Origin: Planctomycetota bacterium
Lineage (GTDB): Bacteria; Planctomycetota; UBA1135; JADKAF01
DNA: 64,000 nucleotides
Assembly (NCBI GenBank): GCA_016719295.1
Contig: JADKAF010000002.1
Coordinates: forward strand, 124,001 to 188,000
Direction of reading: 5' to 3'
In this document: positions 1 to 8,302 of the stretch, piece by piece
How positions within the stretch are numbered: position 1 is the stretch's first letter
Layout of the letters: the number at the start of each line of letters is the position of its first letter
The notes under the pieces: generated by a model
Databases searched by the model: none
The model's input: the letters and a program-made list of their open reading frames with translations, nothing else
Told to the model about the DNA's origin: nothing
Position numbers and translations under genes: made by a program

Positions 1-327
1 GCGGATCTTCAGCTTGGACTTGGCGTTGGCCTTCAGAAGGTCCTCGAGGACCTTCGCGGCGTTGATGGCCTGCTCGACATCGCCGTAGGCGTAGCCGGTC
101 GGGCCTTTCACCACACCCGTGACATCGAGGTTCTGCTTGGCGAACACGCGATGGGCGATGGTGTTCTTCAGGACGCGGAAGCGGACGTTCTTCTGGGCGA
201 ACTTGCCGCGCAGGTCGTTGACCTCGGCGACAGAGATGCCGGTGAAGTCCACGAACACTCCGCCGTCGTGCTGCTCGAGCTCGGACTCGAGATCGGCATA
301 GAGGCAAGTGTTGATCAGGTTCGGCAT
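1..327 (-). CDS. rplJ: 50S ribosomal protein L10, N-terminal part (cut by window edge)
   Basis: The first 109 codons of L10, the stalk-base protein that anchors L7/L12 on the large subunit. Translation from the ATG at 327 begins MPNLINTCLYADLE and includes LKNTIAHRVF, matching the L10 N-terminal domain that binds 23S rRNA. The reading frame stays open to the window edge, so the C-terminal helix that carries L12 dimers is not visible. It is the last visible gene of the rplK-rplA-rplJ series, 151 bp after rplA. That gap holds a hairpin that could be the autoregulatory leader. Confidence 0.9.
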   Translation of the reverse strand, partial: MPNLINTCLYADLESELEQHDGGVFVDFTGISVAEVNDLRGKFAQKNVRFRVLKNTIAHRVFAKQNLDVTGVVKGPTGYAYGDVEQAINAAKVLEDLLKANAKSKLKIR

Positions 328-402
328 GGATTGTTCTCGGTGCGGTCAGCGCGCGGAGCTGAGCTCCGGAGCGCGTGGACCCGTGCTGGGATCGGAGAGG
401 AG

Positions 403-451
403 CTGCTGGTGAGCGCCGCTCGCGAACGAGCGGAACTCACCGCCGGAGCAG
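403..451 (-). promoter_or_regulatory. Candidate L10-type autoregulatory leader hairpin upstream of rplJ
   Basis: The rplA-rplJ spacer folds into a three-part stem: 403-407 with 447-451, 408-413 with 436-441, and 416-421 with 428-433. It has a 5-nt one-sided bulge (442-446), a 2x2 internal loop and a 6-nt terminal loop. In many bacteria L10(L12) represses its own operon by binding a bulged hairpin upstream of rplJ. The position and bulged shape fit that, but I have not matched a covariance model. It could instead be a processing or attenuation hairpin. Confidence 0.45.
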
Positions 452-478
452 AGGAGCGCTCCGTCCGGCCGGCGTACC

Positions 479-1165
479 TCAGTTCTTCACGTTGAGGAGG
501 ATGCCCGGGCTCATCGTCGTCGAGATGGCGACCTTCAGGATGAAGTTGCCCTTCGTCGACGCGGGCCGGAGCGTGCGGACGTGGTTGAGGAACGCTTCGA
601 CGTTCTCCTTCAGCGCCCCGACCGAGAACGACTTCTTGCCGACGGGAGCGTGCAGATTGCCGCCCGCGTCGTTGCGGAACTCGATCTTGCCGGCCGCGAA
701 CTCCGACACGGCGGTCGCCACGTCGGCGGTCACCGTTCCGGCCTTCGGCGAAGGCATCTTGCCCTGGGGGCCGAGCACCTTACCGAGGCGCCCGACGTGC
801 TTCATCATGTCCGGCGTCGCGATCGCGACGTCGAAGTCGAGCCAGCCGTCGAGGATCTTCTGGGCGAGATCGCCCGAGCCGACCTCGACCGCGCCGGCGG
901 CCTTGGCCTTCACCGCGTTCTCGCCTTCGGCGAAGGCGATGACGCGAAGGCTCTTGCCGATGCCCTTCGGCAGCGACACGGCTCCACGGACCTGCTGATC
1001 CGAGCGCTTCGCCTCGATACCGAGGCATACCGCGATCTCGACGGTCTCGTCGAACTTGGCGCCCTTCAGGCTGGTCAAGATCTTGAGCGCGTCGTCGAGC
1101 TCGTAGGTGACCGAGGGGTCGATCTTCTTCGCGTTCTCTTCGTAACGCTTACTGCGGCGAACCAT
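479..1165 (-). CDS. rplA: 50S ribosomal protein L1
   Basis: L1, the mobile stalk protein of the large subunit that binds 23S rRNA at the E site and helps release deacylated tRNA. In E. coli it also represses its own operon by binding mRNA. The 228-residue product has the family length. It starts MVRRSKRYEENAKKID and carries the L1 signature around residues 118-140 (MMKHVGRLGKVLGPQGKMPS). It lies 10 bp after rplK in the same direction, so the two are surely co-transcribed. Confidence 0.97.
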   Translation of the reverse strand: MVRRSKRYEENAKKIDPSVTYELDDALKILTSLKGAKFDETVEIAVCLGIEAKRSDQQVRGAVSLPKGIGKSLRVIAFAEGENAVKAKAAGAVEVGSGDLAQKILDGWLDFDVAIATPDMMKHVGRLGKVLGPQGKMPSPKAGTVTADVATAVSEFAAGKIEFRNDAGGNLHAPVGKKSFSVGALKENVEAFLNHVRTLRPASTKGNFILKVAISTTMSPGILLNVKN

Positions 1166-1175
1166 CGGAGACCTC

Positions 1176-1601
1176 CTAGTCCACCACCGTGATGCCCATG
1201 GAACGAGCGGTGCCCGCGATCACGCGAGCGCCGGCATCGAGATCTCGCGCGTTGAGATCCTTCATCTTGATCTTCGCGATGTCGCGGCACTGGGCCATGG
1301 TGACCTTGCCGACGATCTGCGTGCCCGTGGTCTTCGCGCCGCTGGCGATGTTGATCGCCTTCTTGAGCAGCACGGAGGCCGGCGGAGACTTGTACGCGAG
1401 CTCGAAGCTGCGGTCCTTGAAGACCGTGATCTCGACGGGAATGATCATCCCCATCTGATCGCGCGTGGCATCGTTGAACTGCTTGACGAACGAGGCGATG
1501 TTCACGCCGTGCTGACCGAGCGCAGGTCCCACCGGGGGTGCCGGTGTAGCCTGGCCGGCCGGGCACTGCAACTTGATCTTTGCAGTGACTTCTTTGGCCA
1601 T
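1176..1601 (-). CDS. rplK: 50S ribosomal protein L11
   Basis: L11 binds the GTPase-associated region of 23S rRNA and supports factor-dependent GTP hydrolysis and RelA activation. The 141-residue length is typical. The N-terminal Pro-rich stretch PAPPVGPALGQHGVNI is the hallmark of the family, and the C-terminal domain ends GTARSMGITVVD. A 253-bp spacer separates it from nusG; I see no gene and no clear promoter in that spacer. Confidence 0.97.
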   Translation of the reverse strand: MAKEVTAKIKLQCPAGQATPAPPVGPALGQHGVNIASFVKQFNDATRDQMGMIIPVEITVFKDRSFELAYKSPPASVLLKKAINIASGAKTTGTQIVGKVTMAQCRDIAKIKMKDLNARDLDAGARVIAGTARSMGITVVD

Positions 1602-1854
1602 GGGCCCTCCTTGCTCCCTCCCACCGCGCGTTCGGCTCTCTCCGCTGGGTGCGGATCGACGGCCGAGGGCTAGTGCGCGGCGGTGATCGGGAGGAGTCGT
1701 GCTTGGCTCGGGTGAGCGCGGCGCGACTCGGTTGGTTGACTAGGGTTGGTGTTCTTGGTGCGAGAGTCGGATGGTCCGGGGTCGCGCGGCAGAGGTCTTG
1801 CGAGAGAGCGAGATCGCCACGCGAGGACGGAACGAGATGGGACGTCGGCCCTGG

Positions 1855-2409
1855 TCAGGACAGCGTCTCCACCTCCCAATGGTCGAGCTCGACCGAGGTC
1901 GAGCGGCCGAGGACATTGATGAGGACGCGGACCTTGCCCTTCTCGGCATCGATCTCCTCGATCGTGCCTTCGTAGCCGAGGAACGCGCCTTCCTTGATGC
2001 GAACCTGATCGCCGCGCTGGAAGCCGATCTCGACGCTGGGAGCGCGCTTGCTCTGCTCCATCTTGCCGAGGATCTGCTCGACTTCCTGATCGCTCATCGG
2101 ATCAGGCTTGCCGTGGGAGCCGACGAAGTCTCCGAAGCCCGGAGTCTCGCGGATGCAGAACCAGACATCCTCGGCGCGCGGATCTTCGTCGCCGTCGATG
2201 TCGGCCTCCACCATGAGGTAGCCAGGGAAGATCTTCCGAGCGACCGTGCGCTTCTTCCCGGCGCGGACTTCCGTCACGCGCTCGGTGGGCACGAGAGCTT
2301 GCGTCACCTTGTCGCTCAAGCCATGCGTGTAGATGCGCTTCAGGATCGACTCCTTCACGCGCTCTTCCTTGCCGGCTTGGACTCGAATCACATACCAGTG
2401 CAGCGTCAT
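1855..2409 (-). CDS. nusG: Transcription elongation/termination factor NusG
   Basis: NusG binds the clamp helices of RNA polymerase through its NGN domain and contacts Rho or ribosomal protein S10 through its KOW domain. The 184-residue product begins HWYVIRVQAGKEERVKESI, typical of NGN, and has a KOW module near residues 132-165 (GDQVRIKEGAFLGYEGTIEE). An acidic insertion around residues 72-80 (DIDGDEDPRAED) adds little length. It follows secE by 36 bp, the conserved secE-nusG order. Confidence 0.96.
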   Translation of the reverse strand: MTLHWYVIRVQAGKEERVKESILKRIYTHGLSDKVTQALVPTERVTEVRAGKKRTVARKIFPGYLMVEADIDGDEDPRAEDVWFCIRETPGFGDFVGSHGKPDPMSDQEVEQILGKMEQSKRAPSVEIGFQRGDQVRIKEGAFLGYEGTIEEIDAEKGKVRVLINVLGRSTSVELDHWEVETLS

Positions 2410-2445
2410 CGACTGAACCTCATGATCAGCTGAGCGAAGGGTGGA

Positions 2446-2979
2446 TCAGTTGAAGATGAGGAAGTTGACGACCCGCGCGAGCAGCCAATCGGCCGCCGCG
2501 AGGAACGCCATGAAGAAGATCACCGTGCCGATGACCACGAGCGTGGAGTTCCACGTCTCGGGCCAGGTCGGCCAGGTGACCTTGTTCATCTCGGCTTCGG
2601 TATCGATCAGCAGCTCTGCACGACGCGGCTGCGTGAGGAATCGGTGCCACCACCAGAGGAACACGAGCAGCAACCCGAACACCAAGATGTTGGCGTAGCT
2701 GAGCTGGAAGCCGAGGATGGGCAGCCGCTCTCCCTGGCCGAGCAGGTTGATGTCGAAGACGTTGTTGGCGCCTTCGACGCTGGTCTTCAGCCAGCCCCAT
2801 TCCTTGCCGCGGAGCCAGGGCGCGAAGCGGTACGCACCGTAGATCGCGAGCAGTCCTACGGACCAGAACGCGAACATGCGGGCGATGCGCCCCTGGTCCG
2901 GCTTGTAGCTCGGCCAGAAGCCGCCCAAGTGCGCCTCTTCGGGCGTCTTCGGCGTGGCTTTCGGCGGGTTGGTGGTCAT
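2446..2979 (-). CDS. secE: Preprotein translocase subunit SecE with extended N-terminus
   Basis: SecE clamps SecY in the Sec translocon. The C-terminal 65 residues are canonical: the amphipathic stretch AEMNKVTWPTWPETW followed by one membrane helix. This 177-residue protein also has about 110 extra N-terminal residues with two likely membrane helices, near residues 32-50 and 92-112 (ILVFGLLLVFLWWW), so it should span the membrane three times, as in E. coli and unlike the single-helix forms. The start was set at the ATG at 2979; the open frame extends further upstream, but that part is Arg-rich and unlike a protein. Neighbours are rpmG upstream and nusG downstream. Confidence 0.93.
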   Translation of the reverse strand: MTTNPPKATPKTPEEAHLGGFWPSYKPDQGRIARMFAFWSVGLLAIYGAYRFAPWLRGKEWGWLKTSVEGANNVFDINLLGQGERLPILGFQLSYANILVFGLLLVFLWWWHRFLTQPRRAELLIDTEAEMNKVTWPTWPETWNSTLVVIGTVIFFMAFLAAADWLLARVVNFLIFN

Positions 2980-3099
2980 GGATCCGTGGGATGGGTGCGA
3001 GAAGCTCGAGCGAAGTGCTGGCGCGGGTCGAATCCAGCGCCCGAGGGCCGTCCGCGCGAGGAGTGGAGGAACGAGCCTCCTCCTCGCGCAGCGCAACGA

Positions 3100-3264
3100 T
3101 CAGAGCTTCTTCTCTTTGTGCGTCGTGTGCTTCCGGCAGAACTTGCAGTACTTGCTCTTCTCGAGCTTGTACGCGGCCTTCAGCTTCTTCCACGTCGTGT
3201 AGTGGCGGCGATCGCACTCACCGCAGACCAGCCAGACGTAGTGTTCTTTGTTCTTCAGTCCCAT
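3100..3264 (-). CDS. rpmG: 50S ribosomal protein L33, zinc-binding form
   Basis: A 54-residue basic protein of the large subunit near the E site. Two CxxC pairs (VCGEC near residue 14 and CKFCRK near 41) make it the zinc-containing C+ form. The start was placed at the internal ATG (MGLKNKEHYVW) because seven codons upstream of it are not conserved-looking. It lies between tuf and secE, the position common in many phyla. There is no tRNA-Trp in this spacer, although one is often found there. Confidence 0.93.
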   Translation of the reverse strand: MGLKNKEHYVWLVCGECDRRHYTTWKKLKAAYKLEKSKYCKFCRKHTTHKEKKL

Positions 3265-3412
3265 CGATGCCTCCGAGGACGACACGAGGCTCGTCCGAGC
3301 TCCTCTCGCAGAGGAAGCTGCTCGCGACGAACCCCTGCGGCCGAGCGCTCACGCTACCCAGCGTGCGCCCCGCGGCTCCAGTTTGATGTCGCCCCAGTTT
3401 GATTCGGTGCGC

Positions 3413-3437
3413 GCGGGAGAGCGTTCGGCTCTCCCGC
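3413..3437 (-). terminator. Perfect 10-bp hairpin downstream of tuf
   Basis: Positions 3413-3422 pair perfectly with 3428-3437 around a 5-nt loop, 82 bp after the tuf stop and 149 bp before rpmG. No T-run follows on the minus strand, so it is either a weak intrinsic terminator, an mRNA-stabilising structure, or an attenuator that lowers rpmG-secE expression relative to tuf. Confidence 0.45.
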
Positions 3438-3518
3438 GGCACAGCCAAGACTCGGCGTTGCCAAGAGTCGCCGCCGGTCCCGCCCGTTGCCGAGCGAAGC
3501 ACCAGCGGCGAGCGGCGA

Positions 3519-4739
3519 TCAGAGCAGGATCTTCGAAACGACCCCTGCGCCGACCGTGCGGCCACCTTCGCGGATCGCGAAGCGCTGCTGCTCGTCCATC
3601 GCGATCGGCGTGACGAGCTCGACCATGAGCTTCACGTTGTCGCCGGGCATGACCATCTCGGCTTGGCCGAGCAGGGTCACCGAGCCGGTGACGTCCGTCG
3701 TGCGGAAGTAAAACTGCGGGCGGTAGCCCTTGAAGAACGGGCTGTGACGGCCGCCTTCTTCCTTCGAGAGGATGTAGACCTCCGCCTCGAACTTCGTGTG
3801 CGGCTTCACCGAGCCCGGCTTGGCGAGAACCATGCCGCGCTTGAGATCGTCCTTCTCCACCCCGCGCAGGAGGACGCCGATGTTGTCACCGGCGATGCCC
3901 TTGTCGAGGATCTTCTGGAACATCTCGACGCCGGTGCACGTGGTCTTCAGCGGGTCCGGACGCAGACCGACGACCTCGAGGTTGTCGTTCACGTTGACCA
4001 CGCCGCGCTCAACGCGACCGGTGCCGACCGTACCGCGCCCCTTGATCGAGAACACGTCTTCGATCGGCATGAGGAAGGGCTTGTCTTCCTCACGGGCGGG
4101 CGTCGGGATGTAGGCGTCGATCGCGTCGAGGAGGTTCAGAACGCTCTTCGTCCACTGGTTGTTCTCGACGTCGGTCTTGCCGCCGCGAACGTAGTTCAGA
4201 GCGCCGAGAGCCGAGCCCTTGACGATCGGGACTTCATCGCCCGGGAAGTTGTACTTCGTGAGCAGCTCGCGGAGCTCGAGCTCGACGAGGTCCTGCAGCT
4301 CGGGGTCGTCGACGACGTCGATCTTGTTCAGGAAGACGACCATCGCCGGCACGCCGACCTGACGAGCGAGAAGAATGTGCTCGCGCGTCTGGGGCATCGG
4401 ACCGTCGTCCGCCGCGCAGACGAGGATCGCGCCGTCCATCTGGGCGGCGCCCGTGATCATGTTCTTGATGAAGTCGACGTGGCCCGGGCAGTCGACGTGC
4501 GCGTAGTGGCGCTTGTCCGAGGCGTACTCGACGTGCGCCGCGGCGATCGTGACGATCTTGGAGTCGTCGCGGACCGTGCCGCCCTTCGCGATGTCGGCGT
4601 ATTCCTTCACCTTGGCATTGCCCTTCGCCGCGCAGACGTAGGTCAGGGCGCAAGTCAGGGTGGTCTTGCCGTGAGAGATGTGACCGATGGTGCCGACATT
4701 GACGTGCGGCTTGTCGCGAACGAAGGTTTCCTTAGCCAT
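3519..4739 (-). CDS. tuf: Elongation factor Tu
   Basis: EF-Tu delivers aminoacyl-tRNA to the ribosomal A site as a GTP complex. The 406-residue product has all three domains: the GTPase domain with DCPGH and NKID motifs, then two beta-barrels ending in the family-typical REGGRTVGAGVV. The P-loop reads GHISHGKTT, whereas most EF-Tu proteins have Asp where this one has Ser. It lies between tRNA-Thr(GGT) and rpmG, matching the thrU-tyrU-glyT-thrT-tufB order of E. coli, so tRNAs and tuf are probably transcribed together. Confidence 0.98.
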   Translation of the reverse strand: MAKETFVRDKPHVNVGTIGHISHGKTTLTCALTYVCAAKGNAKVKEYADIAKGGTVRDDSKIVTIAAAHVEYASDKRHYAHVDCPGHVDFIKNMITGAAQMDGAILVCAADDGPMPQTREHILLARQVGVPAMVVFLNKIDVVDDPELQDLVELELRELLTKYNFPGDEVPIVKGSALGALNYVRGGKTDVENNQWTKSVLNLLDAIDAYIPTPAREEDKPFLMPIEDVFSIKGRGTVGTGRVERGVVNVNDNLEVVGLRPDPLKTTCTGVEMFQKILDKGIAGDNIGVLLRGVEKDDLKRGMVLAKPGSVKPHTKFEAEVYILSKEEGGRHSPFFKGYRPQFYFRTTDVTGSVTLLGQAEMVMPGDNVKLMVELVTPIAMDEQQRFAIREGGRTVGAGVVSKILL

Positions 4740-4892
4740 CTCAACTCCTCGTGACGCCGAGCGGCGCCGTCAAAGCACTCGCCGCCGGAAAGCCATCCTC
4801 CCGTGCACCGGTCACGAGGACCGTCTTCGCGGTGCGGCCCAACAGCAGGCCAGCTCCGAAGGTGCGCAGTGTCGGCTTCGCGGTCTTGAATC

Positions 4893-4968
<76 letters not shown>

Positions 4969-5083
4969 GAAGTCTGGTCGTCGTCGGGTGTGGTCGTCTT
5001 GTCGTTGGCGATCCGATGCGGATCGCCCAGAGGCCCTCAGCTGGGAGCTCGATCGCGGTCGAGCTCCATGCACGAGTGCCGCT

Positions 5084-5140
5084 TCTCCTGGGAGCTTCAT
5101 GGTCTCCTGGGAGCTTCACGGCCTCCTGGGAGCTTCACAG
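5084..5140. repeat. Three tandem 19-bp repeats between tRNA genes
   Basis: Units 5084-5102, 5103-5121 and 5122-5140 share the core tctcctgggagcttca and differ at two to three positions. They lie in the 252-bp spacer between tRNA-Gly and tRNA-Thr(GGT), so they would be in the tRNA precursor transcript. Each unit contains the near-palindrome ctgggagct. No function is known. Confidence 0.8.
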
Positions 5141-5220
5141 CCCCGACGCCCGCGCACAGGAGAGCACGCGGAAGCAGGGCAGCACCAGCCCCAGTCGAGA
5201 AGCAGGCACCGCAGTCGCGA

Positions 5221-5292
<72 letters not shown>

Positions 5293-5569
5293 GGAGCTAC
5301 GCCCGCAGGAGCAACGTCCACCGCTGCTCCACCCTCCGGCATCGAGCCCGAAGGATCGAAACCCGCGGGCCAGAACCTGCGGAGGAGCCGAGACCTGCGG
5401 AGGTGCCGATCGCAGCCCGTCGCGAGCGAGCTCGCAGACGAGCGGGCGCTCGGCGCCCGCGACGATCCCACCCCGCCCCACCTCGTCGGCGCTACGGGCC
5501 CCCGGCGCGAGCGCCGGCGATCAAGCCAGGCCCACGGGAGCCGCGCATCGATCGACGAGACGAGCCGTA

Positions 5570-5652
5570 TGGGGAGAGCAGGATTCGAACCTGCGAAGGC
5601 GTAAGCCACCAGATTTACAGTCTGGCCCATTTGGCCACTCTGGAATCTCCCC
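5570..5652 (-). tRNA. tRNA-Tyr (anticodon GTA)
   Basis: Class II tRNA with a long variable arm (about 83 nt). The acceptor 5646-5652 pairs with 5571-5577. The anticodon loop CTGTAAA lies in a CCAGA/TCTGG stem and the T-arm is GCAGGTTCGAATCCTGC. CCA is not encoded. Corresponds to E. coli tyrU in the same cluster. Confidence 0.97.
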
Positions 5653-6035
5653 GAGAGTTCCCGGCGAATCGCGGAGCCCGGCGAACCTTGAGTTCGGGCC
5701 TCGTGGATTCACGGGCTCGAGGAAGCACTGGCTCGTGGATCAGGTGTGCGATCGGGACTCGCGGAGGGTTGCTCGCGCAACCTCCTCGAACAAAACGTCC
5801 CCGACGTCAAAGATCAGCCGAGCGTCTCCGCTCGGTCCATCGAGCACCTCCCCGGCCCAAAGGCCCGGGAGACTCGCTTCACCGCCGCCTGCGAGACCCG
5901 CTCGCTGCTGCCCCGGGCACCGCGGCGTCGAAGCGACGCAGCAGCGCGAGGAACGCCAGCTCACATGGCACGCGGAGCCGTTCGCCCTTCACTCGTTGAC
6001 GGAAGGGCATCGACCCTCTGCGCGCCAGCGCCAAA
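5653..6035. other. Long spacer between tRNA-Tyr and tRNA-Thr(TGT)
   Basis: I see no gene here. The spacer carries several short GC-rich inverted repeats, for example around 5763-5787 and 5870, which on the precursor RNA would separate the two tRNAs. The E. coli equivalent spacer is only a few bases, so the spacing in this cluster (about 250-380 bp between tRNAs) is unusually wide. Confidence 0.5.
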
Positions 6036-6110
6036 TGGAGCTAGCGGAGGGAATCGAACCCACAACCACCCGCTTACAAGGCGGGGGCTCTACCGTTGAG
6101 CTACGCTAGC
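6036..6110 (-). tRNA. tRNA-Thr (anticodon TGT)
   Basis: Minus-strand cloverleaf beginning at 6110. The acceptor 6104-6110 pairs with 6040-6046, the anticodon loop CTTGTAA lies in a CCCGC/GCGGG stem, and the T-arm is GTGGGTTCGATTCCC. The anticodon TGT reads ACA/ACG. CCA is encoded (6036-6038). It is the first gene after the promoter, corresponding to E. coli thrU. Confidence 0.97.
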
Positions 6111-6153
6111 GAACGCTGGCCCAGGAAGGGGGCCGGTGAAAAAAGGAGCGCCA

Positions 6154-6181
6154 ATGGTAGCGAGGCGCCCCGATCGGTCAA
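6154..6181 (-). promoter_or_regulatory. Housekeeping-type promoter for the tRNA-tuf-ribosomal protein series
   Basis: On the minus strand a -35 box TTGACC (6176-6181), a 16-bp spacer and a -10 box TACCAT (6154-6159) lie 44 bp before the tRNA-Thr(TGT) 5' end. The same TTGACC/TACCAT pair recurs before glmU, which supports it as the vegetative consensus here. Confidence 0.7.
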
Positions 6182-6229
6182 GGCCCCCCTGGGGAAGAAA
6201 TCCCCCACCGCGACGCGCCCGCTCCGGGC

Positions 6230-8302
6230 TCAGAGCGTCTCGAACCAGGTCACCTCCTCGAAGGAAAGCGTGACCTGCATGCCCTTCGCGAGGAGCGTCA
6301 GCTCCTCTCGTTTCGGATCCACGCGGCGCACCGCGCAGCGCTGCCTCAAGCGCGGCACGTAGACCCAGTCGCCTTGCTTCAAGCTCTCCAGGAACTCGCG
6401 CCGTCGGACACCGAGCGGCGTCGCGCGCATGGCGACCCGCAGCGCGGCGAGGAGCTGCTCGATGCGCTCGCGCTCCGCGGGACGGAAGCTGCCGAGGTGA
6501 GGAACGAAGCGCTCGAGCTCGTCGAGCACGCGCCGGAAGCTCTCCTCCACCACGCGATCGGCTTCGGCGGAGACGATGCGGCGCAGCTCCTCCGCTTCAC
6601 GCCGCGCGCCTGCGGCAGCATCGAGCTCAAGCTCGCGGCGCCCTTCCAAGTCCTTGGCGCGCGAGCGCGCCGACTCGGCCTCGGTGCGCGCGACGCGCAC
6701 TTCCTCCAGCACCTCGGAGAGCCCATCCTCGCGCCGCTCGAGGAGCGCCGCGGCGCGACGCAGGACGTTCTCGTCGAGTCCCAGGCGGCGCGCGATGCGC
6801 AGCGCATTCGATTCCCCCGGCAGGCCGATCACGAGGCGGTAGAGCGGCATCAGGCTGGCGGCATCGAACTCGACGGAGGCGTTCTCCGCTCGCGGATGGC
6901 GGTAGGCGCAGGCCTTGAGCGCGCCGAGATGCGTCGAGGCGAGAGTCGGGATCCGGCGCTCGAGGAGCACCTCGAGCAGAGCGCCGCCGAGAGCCGCGCC
7001 TTCGTGCGGATCGGTGCCGGCCCCTAGCTCGTCCAGCAGCAGCAGCGTGCGCGGAGAAGCGCCGTCGAGCGCGGTCTGGATACGCGCGAGGTGGGACGAG
7101 AAGGTCGAGAGGTTCTGGGCGATGCCCTGCTCGTCACCGATGTCGGCGAAGATCGCCTCGTAGAACGGAACGCTCGAGCCTTCGTTGGCGGGAATCGGCA
7201 ATCCGCTCGCGGCGAGCAGCGCGCAGAGGCCCGCCGTCTTCATCGCGACGGTCTTGCCGCCGGTGTTGGGCCCCGTGATCAGCAGCAGGTCGAAGTCCTG
7301 TCCGAGGTGGAGGTCGAGCGGGACCAGCGCGTCGAGGCGCCCCTCCTCGCGCAAGCGCTCCTCGAGCAGCGGATGACGCGCGCGACGGAGATCGAGGTGC
7401 ATATCCTCGGAGAGCCGCGGGATCACCGCGGCGCCGGCGGCGACGTGGGCTGCGCTGACGTGCGCGAGCTCGATCTCGGCGGCGATCTCAAGGTCGCGCA
7501 GCAGCGTCGCCTGATGGCGGAACAGCCGCTGGGTGAAGGCGACGAGGATGCGCGAGATCTCGCGCTGCTCCTCGAGCACGACGCGGCGCAAGCGATCGCC
7601 GAGCTCGATCGCCTCCTCGGGCTCGACGAACGCCGTGTTGCCGGTGTGCGAGTAATCGTGCACGACGCCGGGAACGGAGCCACGCCGATCGCGCTTCACC
7701 GCGAGCAACGGTCGACCGTCGCGAAAGCGCACGCGATCCTCTTGCAGCGCGCGCCGGACGTCGGGGCGCTGCAGCACGGCGTGCACCTTGGCGTCGATCT
7801 CGCGGCGCAGCTCGCGAGCGTCGCGGCGGAGCGAGGAGAGATGCGTGCTCGCCTCGTCGCGCACGCGACCGTGCTCGTCGATGCTCTCGTCGAGATCGTC
7901 GCGCAGCCCCGACAGAGGATCGAGCTCCGCGATCAGGGCCAGGAACTCGTGGGCCTCGCGTCCCGGCTCCTCGAACCACTGCACCAGGGTCTGCACCGTG
8001 TCGAGGAAGTCGCGCACCGCAGCGAGCTCCTCGGGATCGAAGGGCGCCCCTCCGCGGCGCGCCCGCGCGAAGGGCTCGGCGAGATCGCGCGTCGCCCCGA
8101 GCGGCGCGCTCTCGCCGCGCCGCAGGAGCGCCAGCAAGCGCGCGGCGCGCGCTTGCGCCGCGCGCGACGCGGCGCCGTCCGGATAGGGCTGCGCGCGCGC
8201 GAGGCGAACGCGACCGAGCGGCGTCACCGCGCGCTCGACCCAGCGCTCGAGAACGGCGGCGAACTCGAGGGTCTCGGAGGCGTAGCGCGTAGCGAGGTTC
8301 AT
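6230..8302 (-). CDS. mutS2: MutS2-family ATPase lacking the C-terminal Smr domain
   Basis: MutS2 is a MutS-like ATPase linked to suppression of recombination or, in Bacillus, to rescue of collided ribosomes. The 690-residue product has the core/lever helices, Walker A (ITGPNTGGKTVAMK, near residue 345), Walker B with LLLLDELGAGTDPHEG, and a coiled coil after residue 520. It then ends in a KOW-like barrel (GDWVYVPRLRQRCAVRR). Typical MutS2 proteins run to about 780 residues and finish in a Smr nuclease domain, which is absent here. The ATG at 8302 overlaps the upstream stop by 4 bp (ATGA), so it is coupled to the glycosyltransferase-like gene. Confidence 0.88.
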   Translation of the reverse strand: MNLATRYASETLEFAAVLERWVERAVTPLGRVRLARAQPYPDGAASRAAQARAARLLALLRRGESAPLGATRDLAEPFARARRGGAPFDPEELAAVRDFLDTVQTLVQWFEEPGREAHEFLALIAELDPLSGLRDDLDESIDEHGRVRDEASTHLSSLRRDARELRREIDAKVHAVLQRPDVRRALQEDRVRFRDGRPLLAVKRDRRGSVPGVVHDYSHTGNTAFVEPEEAIELGDRLRRVVLEEQREISRILVAFTQRLFRHQATLLRDLEIAAEIELAHVSAAHVAAGAAVIPRLSEDMHLDLRRARHPLLEERLREEGRLDALVPLDLHLGQDFDLLLITGPNTGGKTVAMKTAGLCALLAASGLPIPANEGSSVPFYEAIFADIGDEQGIAQNLSTFSSHLARIQTALDGASPRTLLLLDELGAGTDPHEGAALGGALLEVLLERRIPTLASTHLGALKACAYRHPRAENASVEFDAASLMPLYRLVIGLPGESNALRIARRLGLDENVLRRAAALLERREDGLSEVLEEVRVARTEAESARSRAKDLEGRRELELDAAAGARREAEELRRIVSAEADRVVEESFRRVLDELERFVPHLGSFRPAERERIEQLLAALRVAMRATPLGVRRREFLESLKQGDWVYVPRLRQRCAVRRVDPKREELTLLAKGMQVTLSFEEVTWFETL

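Noticed and set aside
3265..3518. tRNA-Trp gene between tuf and rpmG/secE
   Set aside because: Commonly found there in other bacteria, but no cloverleaf or CCA anticodon loop can be drawn.
5084..5140. Possible insertion-sequence end or attachment site within the tRNA cluster
   Set aside because: The repeats are tandem and not flanking; there is no integrase or transposase in the window.
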